DNA of 64,000 nt from Gymnodinialimonas sp. 202GB13-11 (GCF_040932485.1 NZ_JBFRBH010000001.1:3522212-3586211), one strand, 5' to 3'. Counted from the first letter of the stretch, positions 46,152 through 55,460 are shown. Notes: generated by a model from the letters alone, not told the origin. A program made the numbers and translations.

Positions 46152-48226
46152 GGGGCCGCCAGGCCCACAAGCGAAGGTTTGGCTTCCAGCCCTATTTCTT
46201 CAAAAGAAAGCACTGGGTTGGGGATGCCGCGTGCCGACAGAACTGTGCGCAGGAAGCGACGTCTGAGCGCGGAGGTTACGACTGCCGGGTACGTTCCTTT
46301 GGCACTTGCGGATGCGACCTTCTCGCTTACTGATTTCGCCAACGCATTGAACTCATCGGGGGGCAATGCAACCTCTGGCAACCCGGCCTCGCCGCTGATT
46401 TGGTAACGCAAAAAGATATCTTCCCAATCGTTCGCCAGTTGAACCAATGGGAGCGTTCCATCGCTGCGTTTCATCTCGGCGATCAACTGGAAGCCAAGCC
46501 GCTGGCGCACATGTTCGCAAATCATCTCTGGCTGCGTGGTGGAGCCGCGCGACTCGGCGATGGCTTCAAGGATCAGAGGTAAATTCCGGATCGAAACCTG
46601 CTCTGCCAAAAGCAGTCTGAGAATTGAATGAAGGAGATCGAGGGGCACCTTGTCTGGCACCAGCTCATTCAGGAGACGCCTGTTTTCTTCAGCGCGCGTG
46701 CCATCCGATAGTGTGACAAACGCGTCTAACTGGCGCTGCAAGGTCTTGAACGTCATTAACCGAGATAGGTTTCGTTTGAGCACCTCTAGAAGATGGGTTG
46801 CAAGAACTTCGGAAGGCGAGACGACTGTCATACCTGCAAGTGCCGCGCGTTCTCGATCTACGGGGCTGATCCAGCGCGCCGGCGCGCCGTAGACAGGTTC
46901 CGATGTGTCTTGGCCATCTGGAAGATCGATTGCCCCATCTTGAGTGAGCATCAGAACTTGCGTCGGTTTGAGCGTTGTTGTTGCATGTTCGACGCCCAGA
47001 AGACGGATGGAATAGGTTCCTGGTGCAAGGTCGCCCCGATCCGTCAGGCGCATTTCGGGAAGCAACACGCCAAATGCCCGCGCGATATGTTCGCGCATGC
47101 TTTTGATGCGCGCATCCAGCCCCGTCGCCGGGTCCAGCGCCAAGCCGACCAGATCGGGGGAGAACTCGATGTGAATATCGTCGACGTCGAGAAGGTCGCC
47201 TGTCGAATTCGTGGTCTCCTCCTGCTCAGGCGTGACCAGGGAAACCTCCGGGGCATTTTCCGCATCGAGCGCTTTCTGTCGCCACCAGGCAGCGGCACCA
47301 AGGGCCACAGCCCCCAAAAGGAATGGCACGATGGGAAGCCCTGGGACCAAAGCAAAAATCCCCATGAGCACTCCAACCGTTGCAAGCGCTGATGGGTATT
47401 TTCCCAATTGTGTCAAAAGGGCCGTATCAGTCGCCCCCGTCGCCCCACCACGTGCGAGCAAAAGAGCGGATGCAATGGCAATGATGACCGCCGGTATCTG
47501 GCTGACCAACCCGTCTCCGACAGTCAGGATGGTATACGTCTCGAAGGCTTGCCCCAGTGGCATACTGTGCATCGTGGTTCCGATGATCAGTCCAACGATA
47601 AGGTTGAGCAGGGTGATCAACAGCCCGGCAATCGCATCACCCTTTACAAACTTGGACGCGCCATCCAGCGAACCGAAGAACGTCGTTTCGGCTTGCTCAC
47701 GTTCACGCCGTTCCTTTGCTTCGGAATGATCAATTGCGCCTGCTGCCATATCGCTGTCGATGGCCAATTGTTTGCCCGGCATCCCATCCAAAGCAAAACG
47801 CGCACCAACCTCCGCCATCCGTGCGGCGCCTTTGTTTATGACAATGAAATTGACGATGAGGAGGACGCAGAAGATGACCAGCCCCATGACGACGGAACCT
47901 CCGATCACAAACATTGCGAAGCCTTCTATCACGCCGCCTGCAGCATCTGTGCCCGTATGCCCCTGTCCGATTATCAGTTTTGTCGAAGACACGTTTAGGG
48001 AAAGTCGCAGCATCAAAGATGCCAAAAGCACGGTTGGGAAGGCCGAAAAATCCAGGGGACGCTGGATAAAAAGCGTGACCGTGAATATCAGGATGGCGAG
48101 TCCGAAAGATGCGGCCAAGCCCAGGTCAAGTATGAAGGATGGGACCGGTAAGATCATCATCACGATGACGGCCATAAGAGCCAGCGCAAAAAGAATGGTT
48201 GGCTGAAACAAAGTACGCGCTGACAT
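46148..48226 (-). CDS. flhA: Flagellar export gate protein FlhA
   Basis: The largest export-gate component, 692 residues. The N-terminal 320 residues hold about eight membrane helices with the FHIPEP signature region (L-N-V-S-S-T-K-L-I and E-V-G-A-R-F-A-L-D-G-M-P-G-K-Q). The C-terminal half is the cytoplasmic nonamer ring with a substrate-binding site. It leads the flhA-fliR-flhB operon, and a hairpin GTAAGG-AGG-CCTTAC (48243-48257) precedes it. Confidence 0.96.
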   Translation of the reverse strand: MSARTLFQPTILFALALMAVIVMMILPVPSFILDLGLAASFGLAILIFTVTLFIQRPLDFSAFPTVLLASLMLRLSLNVSSTKLIIGQGHTGTDAAGGVIEGFAMFVIGGSVVMGLVIFCVLLIVNFIVINKGAARMAEVGARFALDGMPGKQLAIDSDMAAGAIDHSEAKERREREQAETTFFGSLDGASKFVKGDAIAGLLITLLNLIVGLIIGTTMHSMPLGQAFETYTILTVGDGLVSQIPAVIIAIASALLLARGGATGATDTALLTQLGKYPSALATVGVLMGIFALVPGLPIVPFLLGAVALGAAAWWRQKALDAENAPEVSLVTPEQEETTNSTGDLLDVDDIHIEFSPDLVGLALDPATGLDARIKSMREHIARAFGVLLPEMRLTDRGDLAPGTYSIRLLGVEHATTTLKPTQVLMLTQDGAIDLPDGQDTSEPVYGAPARWISPVDRERAALAGMTVVSPSEVLATHLLEVLKRNLSRLMTFKTLQRQLDAFVTLSDGTRAEENRRLLNELVPDKVPLDLLHSILRLLLAEQVSIRNLPLILEAIAESRGSTTQPEMICEHVRQRLGFQLIAEMKRSDGTLPLVQLANDWEDIFLRYQISGEAGLPEVALPPDEFNALAKSVSEKVASASAKGTYPAVVTSALRRRFLRTVLSARGIPNPVLSFEEIGLEAKPSLVGLAAP

Positions 48227-48320
48227 TAGCAGCGAACCTTGCGTAAGGAGGCCTTACCAAGAAGCGACGCGGGTGGTGTTGGGACGGTGAATGGCATTCT
48301 GCTGTTCCCGTTGGAGTGGG

Positions 48321-50474
48321 TCATTCAGGGCTCGGATGAGCCAATATTTCGTTGATCGCTTGACGAAGAGATTGGCTGTCTGCAACGGCGGCGACGACGA
48401 CTTCCAAGTCGCGCAAGGTTTCCTCGGATGCGTCAGGAGGATTTCCGCGGGCAGCCATACGCGTTGCAATTTCATAATGGGCGCCCGTAGCGGTTCCCGA
48501 CAATTCATCCCAATCTCGCGCGTTCCATGCCGCCACAATTGGGTCAATAGCAGAGCGCGCGTCATCCGCTTGTGCCGGAAGAATGAGCGGCCTTCGAACA
48601 TCCCTCAGGATTTGTGCAGCTTCATAAAGACCTGCTTCACGAAGCAGCGCGATCGCTGATACTTGAGCACGACCGGCGTCTGATCCCTCTGGCCGCCATC
48701 TCGCCCCAAAGGAGTGTGCAAGAACCAAAAGCGTGGCTGTGTCTTCTACTGCGACCCGATCTGCGATGAGCGCGGTAAGTGTTTCTTCGAACACGCTAAC
48801 TTCACGATTTGTACTGCCCAACATCGACAACGCAGTGTCGATCGAACCCAAAGCGGCATGACCCAGGACAACTTCTTGCCAGAGCAAGTCTGTTTCAGGC
48901 CCCGATCCGTTTTCTCGGAGTAGTGCTTCGGCTGCGGTCAGTCGTTCTGGACCCGGTCGCACTCCTACGTTTCGGTCAAAAGCGAGCGCCTGCGCCATCG
49001 TTGAGACGGCATCAGATGCATTGCCCGTTAACATGCCTGTTAGTGCATCCTGGGTTCCGGCGATGGATTCTACTGCCGAAATTCCCAGATCGAAATCGAG
49101 CATTCTCAGTTCGGCCTCAGGGACTCGGCCGCCGCGATTAATGATGTCTCGTACATTGCGCGCCGCCTCCTCCTTTCGGTCAAGATGCAGTGCCCGCGCC
49201 AGTCTCGGGCCCAGAAGATCTCTGAGAGGTGTTGGGAGGCGCGCATAGGCTCGCTGGATCGCGGCAACGTCATCCGCCGAAAGGTCGGCGGCAACTGCAC
49301 CGTCCAGGTAGTGCCATAGAAGTGCGCCGTCAGAGCAATCCGCAGGTGAGTCCACCTCTGAGAAACCAGCTTCGCTCGAACCATCTACAAGATTGGCTGC
49401 ACTCAACAAATCCTCGGACGGAGCCTCGAGCTGCATCAACCAATAGCGCGCCTCCGCCCCAAATCCGTGATAAAGGTAGTAGAGTGCGAGAGCCTCGGCA
49501 CCTTCCTCAATCAAGTCGTCGCGGTCGTCATACAGACCAAGCCTAAGTTCGCCCAAGCCTTGCTCAAACGTCTCGGTATCTGCCCAATTACGTGCCTCGA
49601 AGGGTTCAGCTGAACAGGCACCTTGAGACGGTTGCGGCGAAAGTGGCCGATCAAGAACGATCCGTGGGTCAATCGAAGTATGGGTCCTGATTGGGAAGTT
49701 GTCCGGGCGCGCGATCTGTTCTTGTGCGGCGTCGGGCTCGATAGCGGCCGGTACCTCATCCGCCGCACCACTTTCTTCCGTTTCCTGATCCGGAACACTA
49801 TGCGTTTCTACTGGATCTGCGAAGGTCTGAGGCTCGCCGAGGGACGCGTCCAACAAACCTGACGCCGCTGCCCGCGCCAATTGCTCAGCCATGATTTGTG
49901 CAGCCTCCTCAATTTGAGGGTTCGGCAACTCGTTGCCCGCTTCAATGGTTTCTGCCGGTGCCGGTTGTCCGTGTCCCGGTGGAGACGCTGCGAGCGTCGG
50001 CAATCGGTCTGCACCACTCAGCAACGAAGCAAGATTGGGCAAGGCCTCAGCTGCGCGTGCGCGCTCCAATTCGCGATCTGCTAGGGTTGTTTCGTCAAAT
50101 TCAATTTGCGGATCCTGGTCTTCGGGCGGGTCCGAGATGTCGATAACCAGATATTGATCTTGATGGCGAAAACCGCTGATGGGGCAATCACATGACAAAA
50201 GCAGCGTGAGATCGGTATTGTCCTCGAGGGCTGCCAATCGTGTCCGTTGGATCAGATCAAATGCGTTTGCTGTGTTGAACCCGTCCACCGGAGGTTCAAG
50301 TTCAACGTCCCAGGTCCGGCTATCCCTCTCGACGATATTCCATGAGCGGTCGACCCCAATCGGGATGACGAGCCTTGTAAAGCCGACATGGTCACCCGAT
50401 TGGACATTAAGGGTCTGAGCGGCGGCAAATGGAGTCCACACAGTGACCGCGGCAGCGAGAACAAGCCACCTCAT
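48321..50474 (-). CDS. Large periplasmic protein of unknown function in the motA operon
   Basis: A 717-residue protein I do not recognise. A signal peptide (residues 1-19, A-A-A-Q) is followed by an AMIN/beta-type domain (about residues 20-115; H-V-G-F-T-R-L-V-I-P and L-V-I-D-I-S). Then comes an Ala/Pro/Glu-rich linker to about residue 280, and an all-helical C-terminal half with TPR-like repeats (A-L-A-L-Y-Y-L-Y-H-G-F-G-A-E-A-R-Y-W). It starts inside the last codons of motA (ATGA overlap), so its expression is tied to the stator. The most likely role is support of motor or stator assembly at the cell wall, which is inference only. Confidence 0.75.
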   Translation of the reverse strand: MRWLVLAAAVTVWTPFAAAQTLNVQSGDHVGFTRLVIPIGVDRSWNIVERDSRTWDVELEPPVDGFNTANAFDLIQRTRLAALEDNTDLTLLLSCDCPISGFRHQDQYLVIDISDPPEDQDPQIEFDETTLADRELERARAAEALPNLASLLSGADRLPTLAASPPGHGQPAPAETIEAGNELPNPQIEEAAQIMAEQLARAAASGLLDASLGEPQTFADPVETHSVPDQETEESGAADEVPAAIEPDAAQEQIARPDNFPIRTHTSIDPRIVLDRPLSPQPSQGACSAEPFEARNWADTETFEQGLGELRLGLYDDRDDLIEEGAEALALYYLYHGFGAEARYWLMQLEAPSEDLLSAANLVDGSSEAGFSEVDSPADCSDGALLWHYLDGAVAADLSADDVAAIQRAYARLPTPLRDLLGPRLARALHLDRKEEAARNVRDIINRGGRVPEAELRMLDFDLGISAVESIAGTQDALTGMLTGNASDAVSTMAQALAFDRNVGVRPGPERLTAAEALLRENGSGPETDLLWQEVVLGHAALGSIDTALSMLGSTNREVSVFEETLTALIADRVAVEDTATLLVLAHSFGARWRPEGSDAGRAQVSAIALLREAGLYEAAQILRDVRRPLILPAQADDARSAIDPIVAAWNARDWDELSGTATGAHYEIATRMAARGNPPDASEETLRDLEVVVAAVADSQSLRQAINEILAHPSPE

Positions 50475-51337
50475 GCGGCTTGTTTGAGGTCACGCAAAGC
50501 CTCCTCCAGCGTGTTGAAACCGGGCCGTACATGGTGCGGCGCGTTTTGGCGGCCAACCTCGATGCAGATGTTGGTCGCGTGGTTGTGCAGGTTCGCAATC
50601 AGAACTTCTCGGATCATCAGGTAGAATTGATGATCTTCCTCAATCGCGCCCTTCATCTTCGATGCGAAAGGCCCCACAAATCCGTACGCCAGAAAAACCC
50701 CTAAAAAAGTACCGACCAGTGCGCCGCCGATAAGGCCGCCAAGCACCTCGGGGGGTTGATCGATAGAGGCCATCGTCTTGATTACGCCGAGAACGGCTGC
50801 CACGATCCCCAGAGCGGGCAAACCATCTGCAACCGTCTGCATTGCGTGGCTGCCGTGCATCTGGTGATGAATATTCTGCTCCAACCGTTTGTCGAGCACC
50901 TCTTCCACCTGGTGGGGGTCGTTATAGTTCATGGCCGCGGCGCGCAGCGTATCGCAAATCAGCTCCACCGCTTCGTGGTCCCCCAAAATTTTGGGATAGC
51001 GCGAAAAGATTTCAGACTCGTTTGGGTTTTCGATGTGTTCTTCCACAGCGACTGCGTTTTGCCGCTGCAGCCTGATTAATTCAAAGAGAAGACAAAGAAG
51101 CTGATGATAGTCTTCGTCTTTCCATGTCGGACCCTTGAAGACCTTTTTCAGACCACTCAGCGTGGCTTTGATCGTCCCTTTGTCGTTTGAAATCAAGAAT
51201 GCACCGATCGCAGCGCCAAGGATCATCATCATCTCGAATGGCAACGCCTTGATGATGATGCCGAACTTGCCGCCAGCCAGTTTGTAGCCGCCGAACACCA
51301 TTCCAAAGACAACGAGGATTCCTATGATCCCGAGCAT
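50471..51337 (-). CDS. motA: Flagellar motor stator protein MotA
   Basis: A 288-residue inner-membrane stator subunit with four helices. The large cytoplasmic loop has the family region R-L-Q-R-Q-N-A-V-A-V-E-E-H and N-E-S-E-I-F-S-R-Y-P. P-A-L-G-I-V-A-A-V-L-G-V-I and G-A-L-V-G-T-F-L-G-V are the ion-pathway helices. The partner motB lies at the far end of the flagellar island (62277-63110), not next to it. Confidence 0.95.
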   Translation of the reverse strand: MLGIIGILVVFGMVFGGYKLAGGKFGIIIKALPFEMMMILGAAIGAFLISNDKGTIKATLSGLKKVFKGPTWKDEDYHQLLCLLFELIRLQRQNAVAVEEHIENPNESEIFSRYPKILGDHEAVELICDTLRAAAMNYNDPHQVEEVLDKRLEQNIHHQMHGSHAMQTVADGLPALGIVAAVLGVIKTMASIDQPPEVLGGLIGGALVGTFLGVFLAYGFVGPFASKMKGAIEEDHQFYLMIREVLIANLHNHATNICIEVGRQNAPHHVRPGFNTLEEALRDLKQAA

Positions 51338-51379
51338 TGCGGATTCTCCTGCAGTTTTTCTTGAAGTGACAGCGAAGCC

Positions 51380-51985
51380 TTAAGATTCGGTATCAGCTTC
51401 AGGCTCATCGAGTGTTGGCGCGGCTGCGTTGCGCGTGGCGATCACAACTGAAACGGCGTAGGCGTAAGCAGGGTCAAGTTCGGCCATGATAGCGGCGCTG
51501 GCGGCGGGCGACATGCGCGTCAGAAACCCGGCCGCAAAGTTTGGGTCCATTTGGGCAAACAATTCGGCAGTCTGATCCGGACCCATCGTCTCATAGACCT
51601 CGGTCAGGCGCTGAAGATCACCCTCCGCGGCAGTATCAGACACTTGAACAAGTGATTCCAAACGCGCTTCGACAGCCTCGAGTTCAGCAAGCCGTTCTTC
51701 CACCAGGATTTGCGCTGCCTCAATCGCGCGCTCCCGATCATTCAATTCTTCTTCTCGTTCGCGCAGACGGTCGCGAAACATCGTGACTTCGTCCATAGCT
51801 GCCCGGATTGGGGATGCAGGGCCGACAACCGACGTGATCGGTTCCGGGTCAGATGCAGAGGCAGCTGAGACCACCTCAAAGTCCATTGTGCTGAGCCGCA
51901 AGCCGATAGAGACCGCAAATATCGCGCCAAGGGAGACCAAAACGCTTCCCCGCTTAAGCCGCTTTATCCTCGTCCGAATACCCAT
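51380..51985 (-). CDS. MotE-like flagellar motor accessory protein
   Basis: A 201-residue protein with one N-terminal membrane helix (residues about 15-33), a long coiled coil (R-D-R-L-R-E-R-E-E-E-L-N-D-R-E, about residues 65-115) and a C-terminal MgtE-N-like helical domain (L-T-E-V-Y-E-T-M-G-P-D, F-L-T-R-M-S-P). This architecture is that of MotE, the MotC chaperone of Rhizobiales motors. It lies upstream of motA in the same operon. Confidence 0.75.
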   Translation of the reverse strand: MGIRTRIKRLKRGSVLVSLGAIFAVSIGLRLSTMDFEVVSAASASDPEPITSVVGPASPIRAAMDEVTMFRDRLREREEELNDRERAIEAAQILVEERLAELEAVEARLESLVQVSDTAAEGDLQRLTEVYETMGPDQTAELFAQMDPNFAAGFLTRMSPAASAAIMAELDPAYAYAVSVVIATRNAAAPTLDEPEADTES

Positions 51986-51986
51986 T

Positions 51987-52493
51987 TTAACTTGCCAACG
52001 AATTGTGGTGCCGGAACAGAGCTGGGGCCTCCATCTCGGGTTGTTCGACGTGCGTGGCTGGCATGCGCCTGGTTCCGAAAATGGGAGTAACTTCAGATGT
52101 GTCTTCCGCATCTTTTGGAAGCCCATCAGTACCTACCTCCGCGTTTTCCGCAGGCTGCTGCGATGCGGTTGGCAAGCTTTGGGCAACAATAGCGTCTTCT
52201 GCAAAATCGTGGCAGGCTGCGATCATCATCTCCAGCTCGGTCGAAATGTCCCGGGCCTGATGGACCAACTCATGGAGCTGTTGCCCGGCACCATCCGAGC
52301 CTGCCTTTGCTTCGCGCAATGCCGCTTTCATTTCGTCCACTTGGCTGGACATGACGGCAATCGCGCCACCAAGACCCTTGTCGAAGCTTGTCAACCGGTT
52401 GAGGCGGCGCGAAAGGACAATGCAGTACCCCATTGCACCTAGACTCGCGAGGATCACCAGAAGGTCAGCGCCGTATGTCAGAAAGAAGGTCAT
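51987..52493 (-). CDS. Hypothetical membrane protein of flagellar operon (DUF6468-like)
   Basis: A 168-residue protein with one N-terminal membrane helix (residues 5-25) and a long cytoplasmic helical part (L-N-R-L-T-S-F-D-K-G-L-G-G-A, then a Ser/Gln coiled-coil stretch). It ends with a Pro-rich tail. The pattern fits the DUF6468-type proteins that accompany fliL in alphaproteobacterial flagellar clusters; the name is tentative. It abuts fliL2 (stop and start separated by no bases) and is 1 base before the motE-like gene. Confidence 0.6.
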   Translation of the reverse strand: MTFFLTYGADLLVILASLGAMGYCIVLSRRLNRLTSFDKGLGGAIAVMSSQVDEMKAALREAKAGSDGAGQQLHELVHQARDISTELEMMIAACHDFAEDAIVAQSLPTASQQPAENAEVGTDGLPKDAEDTSEVTPIFGTRRMPATHVEQPEMEAPALFRHHNSLAS

Positions 52494-53003
52494 CTAATTC
52501 ACCAGAAATTGTGTGACGAGGAGGTCCCGAACCCGCCCCGGGCCTGTAACCACTTGAATGCGTCGCAGCATTTGTGCGCGCAGGCGGCCCAAGCTAGCGG
52601 GTTCACTGAGTTCAGAGACGGAGATCACGCGAAGGTAAGAATTCAGCACGTCCATAACTCTTGGGCTAAGCTGCGTGACGTCTTCGACGTGCATCGGCTC
52701 TACCTCGAGCGCGGCCGTGAATATCAAGTTTCGCCCGGCTTCATTTGCGCCAAGTGAAACGACCAACGTCTCAAGTTCCACAAATGCGACCTCGACAGGC
52801 AAATGTGAATGTCCATCGCCATCATGCGGTTCATCGGTTTCTGCGTGTTCACCTGGTTCGTGTGAGCTGGAGCTTAGGGGGCCCTGTGTTACGGCCCAGA
52901 ATCCTCCACCTCCGCCCAGAACGGCCAAAAGCAACCCGACGAGCAAGGGCATCAGTAAGCCCTTCTTCTTCTGGGGTTCTTCCGCTTCAACTTCTTCAGA
53001 CAT
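52494..53003 (-). CDS. fliL: FliL-family basal-body protein (second copy)
   Basis: A 169-residue FliL with a membrane helix (residues about 14-36), an acidic, His-rich linker (E-H-A-E-T-D-E-P-H-D-G-D-G-H) and the FliL domain (V-E-V-A-F-V-E-L-E-T-L-V-V-S-L, ending L-V-T-Q-F-L-V-N). This copy heads the fliL-DUF-motE-motA operon, so it is the stator-associated one. The start is ATG 53003; a GTG/ATG three codons upstream is possible. It is divergent from fliF. Confidence 0.88.
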   Translation of the reverse strand: MSEEVEAEEPQKKKGLLMPLLVGLLLAVLGGGGGFWAVTQGPLSSSSHEPGEHAETDEPHDGDGHSHLPVEVAFVELETLVVSLGANEAGRNLIFTAALEVEPMHVEDVTQLSPRVMDVLNSYLRVISVSELSEPASLGRLRAQMLRRIQVVTGPGRVRDLLVTQFLVN

Positions 53004-53050
53004 GATTCTCACGATCTTGTTTCGTTCTCCTTCGTATTAGCCGTAAGGCA

Positions 53051-53065
53051 CTAACCGATTGTTAA
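53051..53065. promoter_or_regulatory. CtrA-like site between fliL2 and fliF
   Basis: CTAA-N7-TTAA, which on the minus strand reads TTAA-N7-TTAG, one base from the CtrA consensus TTAA-N7-TTAA(C). It lies in the 106-base space between two divergent flagellar operons, a fitting place for the CtrA regulator that controls motility in this family. Confidence 0.5.
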
Positions 53066-53109
53066 GCCTGCAGGGGCTATGACCGCAGACAACGGGCCAG
53101 AACGGGTCG

Positions 53110-54846
53110 ATGGAAAATGGTGCTGCGGTGAACAAGCTGCTTGAGCTTTGGAACGACATGGACGGACGCCGACGGGGCATGCTGGTTGGGGGCATTGCCG
53201 CTTTGGCAATCGCCTTGTTTATCTTGACGCGGATAGCGGCTCAGCCGTCCTTTTCCTTGCTGTACAGCGGACTGGACCCGGCGGCCGCTGGCGAGGTTGT
53301 GGAAGCCATCTCTGAACGCGGTGTTGCCCATCGTGTCGAAGGTGATTCTATTTTCGTCGAAAGCTCGGAACGCGATGCCCTTCGATTGGCGCTCGCGAGT
53401 GAAGGGCTGCCGGCAAACGGTCCGCAGGGGTACGAGCTTCTAGACTCGCTCTCAGGGTTTGGGACCACGTCCCAAATGTTCGACGCCGCTTATTGGCGTG
53501 CCAAAGAAGGCGAACTTTCCAGAACCATCATAGCGTCCCCAGCGATACGCGCTGCGCGGGTTCACATAGCCAATCCGTCCGCAGACCCATTCCAACCCAC
53601 ACAGGAAGCTACGGCATCTGTTGCGGTTCGGCCCGCTGCAGGTGGACTTGCGCCGGGGCACGCCCAAGCGTTGCGTTACTTGGTGGCATCTTCTGTACCG
53701 GGATTACGACCCGAAAACGTCACCGTCATTGACGCAGATTCCGGTCAGGTTCTGGATGGGCAAGAGCAAATGACGCCAGCTGCCGATGCCACCGCCCGAG
53801 CCGATCAGATGAGGGCAAATATTGAGCGGTTGCTAGCAGCGCGTGTCGGCCCGGGAAACGCAGTCGTCCAGGTTTCCGTGGAATTAGAAATGGCTCGAGA
53901 AACCGTCTTGGAGCGAGTTATCGATCCAGACAGCCGCGTGATTGTTGCCACCGAAACGGAGGAACTCGATAACTCCTCGCGTGACGGCGCAGCTACAGGT
54001 GTGACCGTTGCCTCGAACCTTCCTGACGGCGAGGGTGCCGAAGGGGAAGGGTCATCTGCTCAGACCACAGAGTCGCGGGAAAGGGTAACTTTCGACCTGT
54101 CCGAACTTCAGCGTGAAGTCGAACGTGAACCGGGCGCGGTGCGCCGCATAACAGTTGCTGTGCTTTTGAACGGCGTGGATGAAATTGGAGCGGACGGGAT
54201 TGTCGAAACGATTCCGAGGACCGATGCAGAGATTTCAGCGCTGACCGAGTTGGTTAGATCGGCCGTCGGCTATGACGAAACACGCGGCGATATAGTTACC
54301 ATCCAATCGATGGCCTTCGACGAGGCCGCCGTGATCGATCTGACCGAAGCCAGTTTTCTGGACAGCATTAATCTTGATATCGGACGGATTCTGCAAACCG
54401 GAATCCTCTCTCTTGTGGTCCTTGCAATCGTTTTCGGCTTGTTGCGGCCACTGCTCACATCCGCTCAGCGCGGAAGCAGTGGCGACCTTGAATTGCCTGC
54501 GCTTGAACCAGCCGGTGGCTTGCCAGCGCTCGCCTCTGTTGCCCCATCAGATCCTGAAACCATCTCTGCAGCTTTTGATGGAACCAACACAGAGGATGAT
54601 GGGAGCGCTGCAAAAGCAGTCGCTACGATGGATGGCGGCAGCGCATCTCAACCTGAGAACATTGCGGACGCGTTTGATCGTGCACTGCCAATGATGATGG
54701 CAGGCGCGGTCTCAGAAGAGACGGCGCACAATCTCAATCACCTCGACCCGGTCGAACGACTGCGCCTGCTGATTCAAGAGAGGGAAGAGGAAACGGTGGA
54801 GATTTTGCGCAACTGGATGAATGAAGATGATGAGATGCCGCAATGA
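53110..54846 (+). CDS. fliF: Flagellar MS-ring protein FliF
   Basis: The MS ring of the basal body, 578 residues. The first membrane helix is at about residues 22-41 and the second at about 430-450, with periplasmic ring-building motifs between (V-A-S-F-S-...-L-Y-S-G-L-D and the E-G-E-L-S-R-T-I segment). The C-terminus ends with a helix V-E-I-L-R-N-W-M-N-E-D, the normal docking site for FliG, so a FliG partner is expected. It leads the fliFHNP operon. Confidence 0.95.
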   Translation: MENGAAVNKLLELWNDMDGRRRGMLVGGIAALAIALFILTRIAAQPSFSLLYSGLDPAAAGEVVEAISERGVAHRVEGDSIFVESSERDALRLALASEGLPANGPQGYELLDSLSGFGTTSQMFDAAYWRAKEGELSRTIIASPAIRAARVHIANPSADPFQPTQEATASVAVRPAAGGLAPGHAQALRYLVASSVPGLRPENVTVIDADSGQVLDGQEQMTPAADATARADQMRANIERLLAARVGPGNAVVQVSVELEMARETVLERVIDPDSRVIVATETEELDNSSRDGAATGVTVASNLPDGEGAEGEGSSAQTTESRERVTFDLSELQREVEREPGAVRRITVAVLLNGVDEIGADGIVETIPRTDAEISALTELVRSAVGYDETRGDIVTIQSMAFDEAAVIDLTEASFLDSINLDIGRILQTGILSLVVLAIVFGLLRPLLTSAQRGSSGDLELPALEPAGGLPALASVAPSDPETISAAFDGTNTEDDGSAAKAVATMDGGSASQPENIADAFDRALPMMMAGAVSEETAHNLNHLDPVERLRLLIQEREEETVEILRNWMNEDDEMPQ

Positions 54847-55460
54847 GCAAATCCCTGATGTTGGACGATTTTTCTTCGACAGGGGGGGCGGGGCGGGACC
54901 CAGCGCAAAAGTTGGCACCTGCCGACACATCCAACGAAGCTGCCTCATTGGACGCATACGAAGCTGGTTACAAAAACGGTTGGTCCGATTGCGCAGCTGC
55001 GGAAGCCGAGGAACGGAAATCTGTTGGGGCGCATTTGGCACAAAAACTGCGTGATGCAGAGCTAACCTATGAGAAGGCGCACAGCGATATTCTCGAAGCA
55101 CTTTCGCCATTCTTTCAAGAGTTGATCGAAACACTTCTTCCACGTCTAGCAGCGGAGGCCTTGGCACCCGTCGCCGTTGAAGAATTGCGGAAGGTAATCG
55201 AACAGGAAACTGGCTCGGATATTGAGATTTCTGCGGCTCCCAGTGTTTGCGAACAGCTGCAGCGCCTGTTGGATGCGGAAGGACTTCAGAACGCTCATGT
55301 GCGCGCTGAACCGGCCTACTCGGAGAGTCAGATTTCGCTGCGCGTCGGCTGCGAACGGCGCGAAATTGAACTCGGAACGGTGACCGAAAAAATCGCAAGT
55401 GCTGTTCGCGCATTCCAAACACAGATTGATCAACCCACTTTTTCCAAAGGAGCCGCATAA
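54843..55460 (+). CDS. fliH: Flagellar export regulator FliH
   Basis: A 205-residue protein that tethers the export ATPase FliI. Its central G-W-S-D-C-A-A-A-E-A-E region and the long helix (E-A-L-S-P-F-F-Q-E-L-I-E-T-L-L-P-R) precede a C-terminal domain resembling V/F-type ATPase stator subunits. Its position between fliF and fliN supports the call. ATGA overlap with fliF. Confidence 0.82.
   Translation: MSKSLMLDDFSSTGGAGRDPAQKLAPADTSNEAASLDAYEAGYKNGWSDCAAAEAEERKSVGAHLAQKLRDAELTYEKAHSDILEALSPFFQELIETLLPRLAAEALAPVAVEELRKVIEQETGSDIEISAAPSVCEQLQRLLDAEGLQNAHVRAEPAYSESQISLRVGCERREIELGTVTEKIASAVRAFQTQIDQPTFSKGAA

Noticed and set aside
48243-48257. Hairpin GTAAGG-AGG-CCTTAC before flhA as a transcription terminator or riboswitch
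   Set aside because: The stem is only 6 bp with a 3-nt loop, no U-tract; kept only as a note linked to the 24-bp palindrome.
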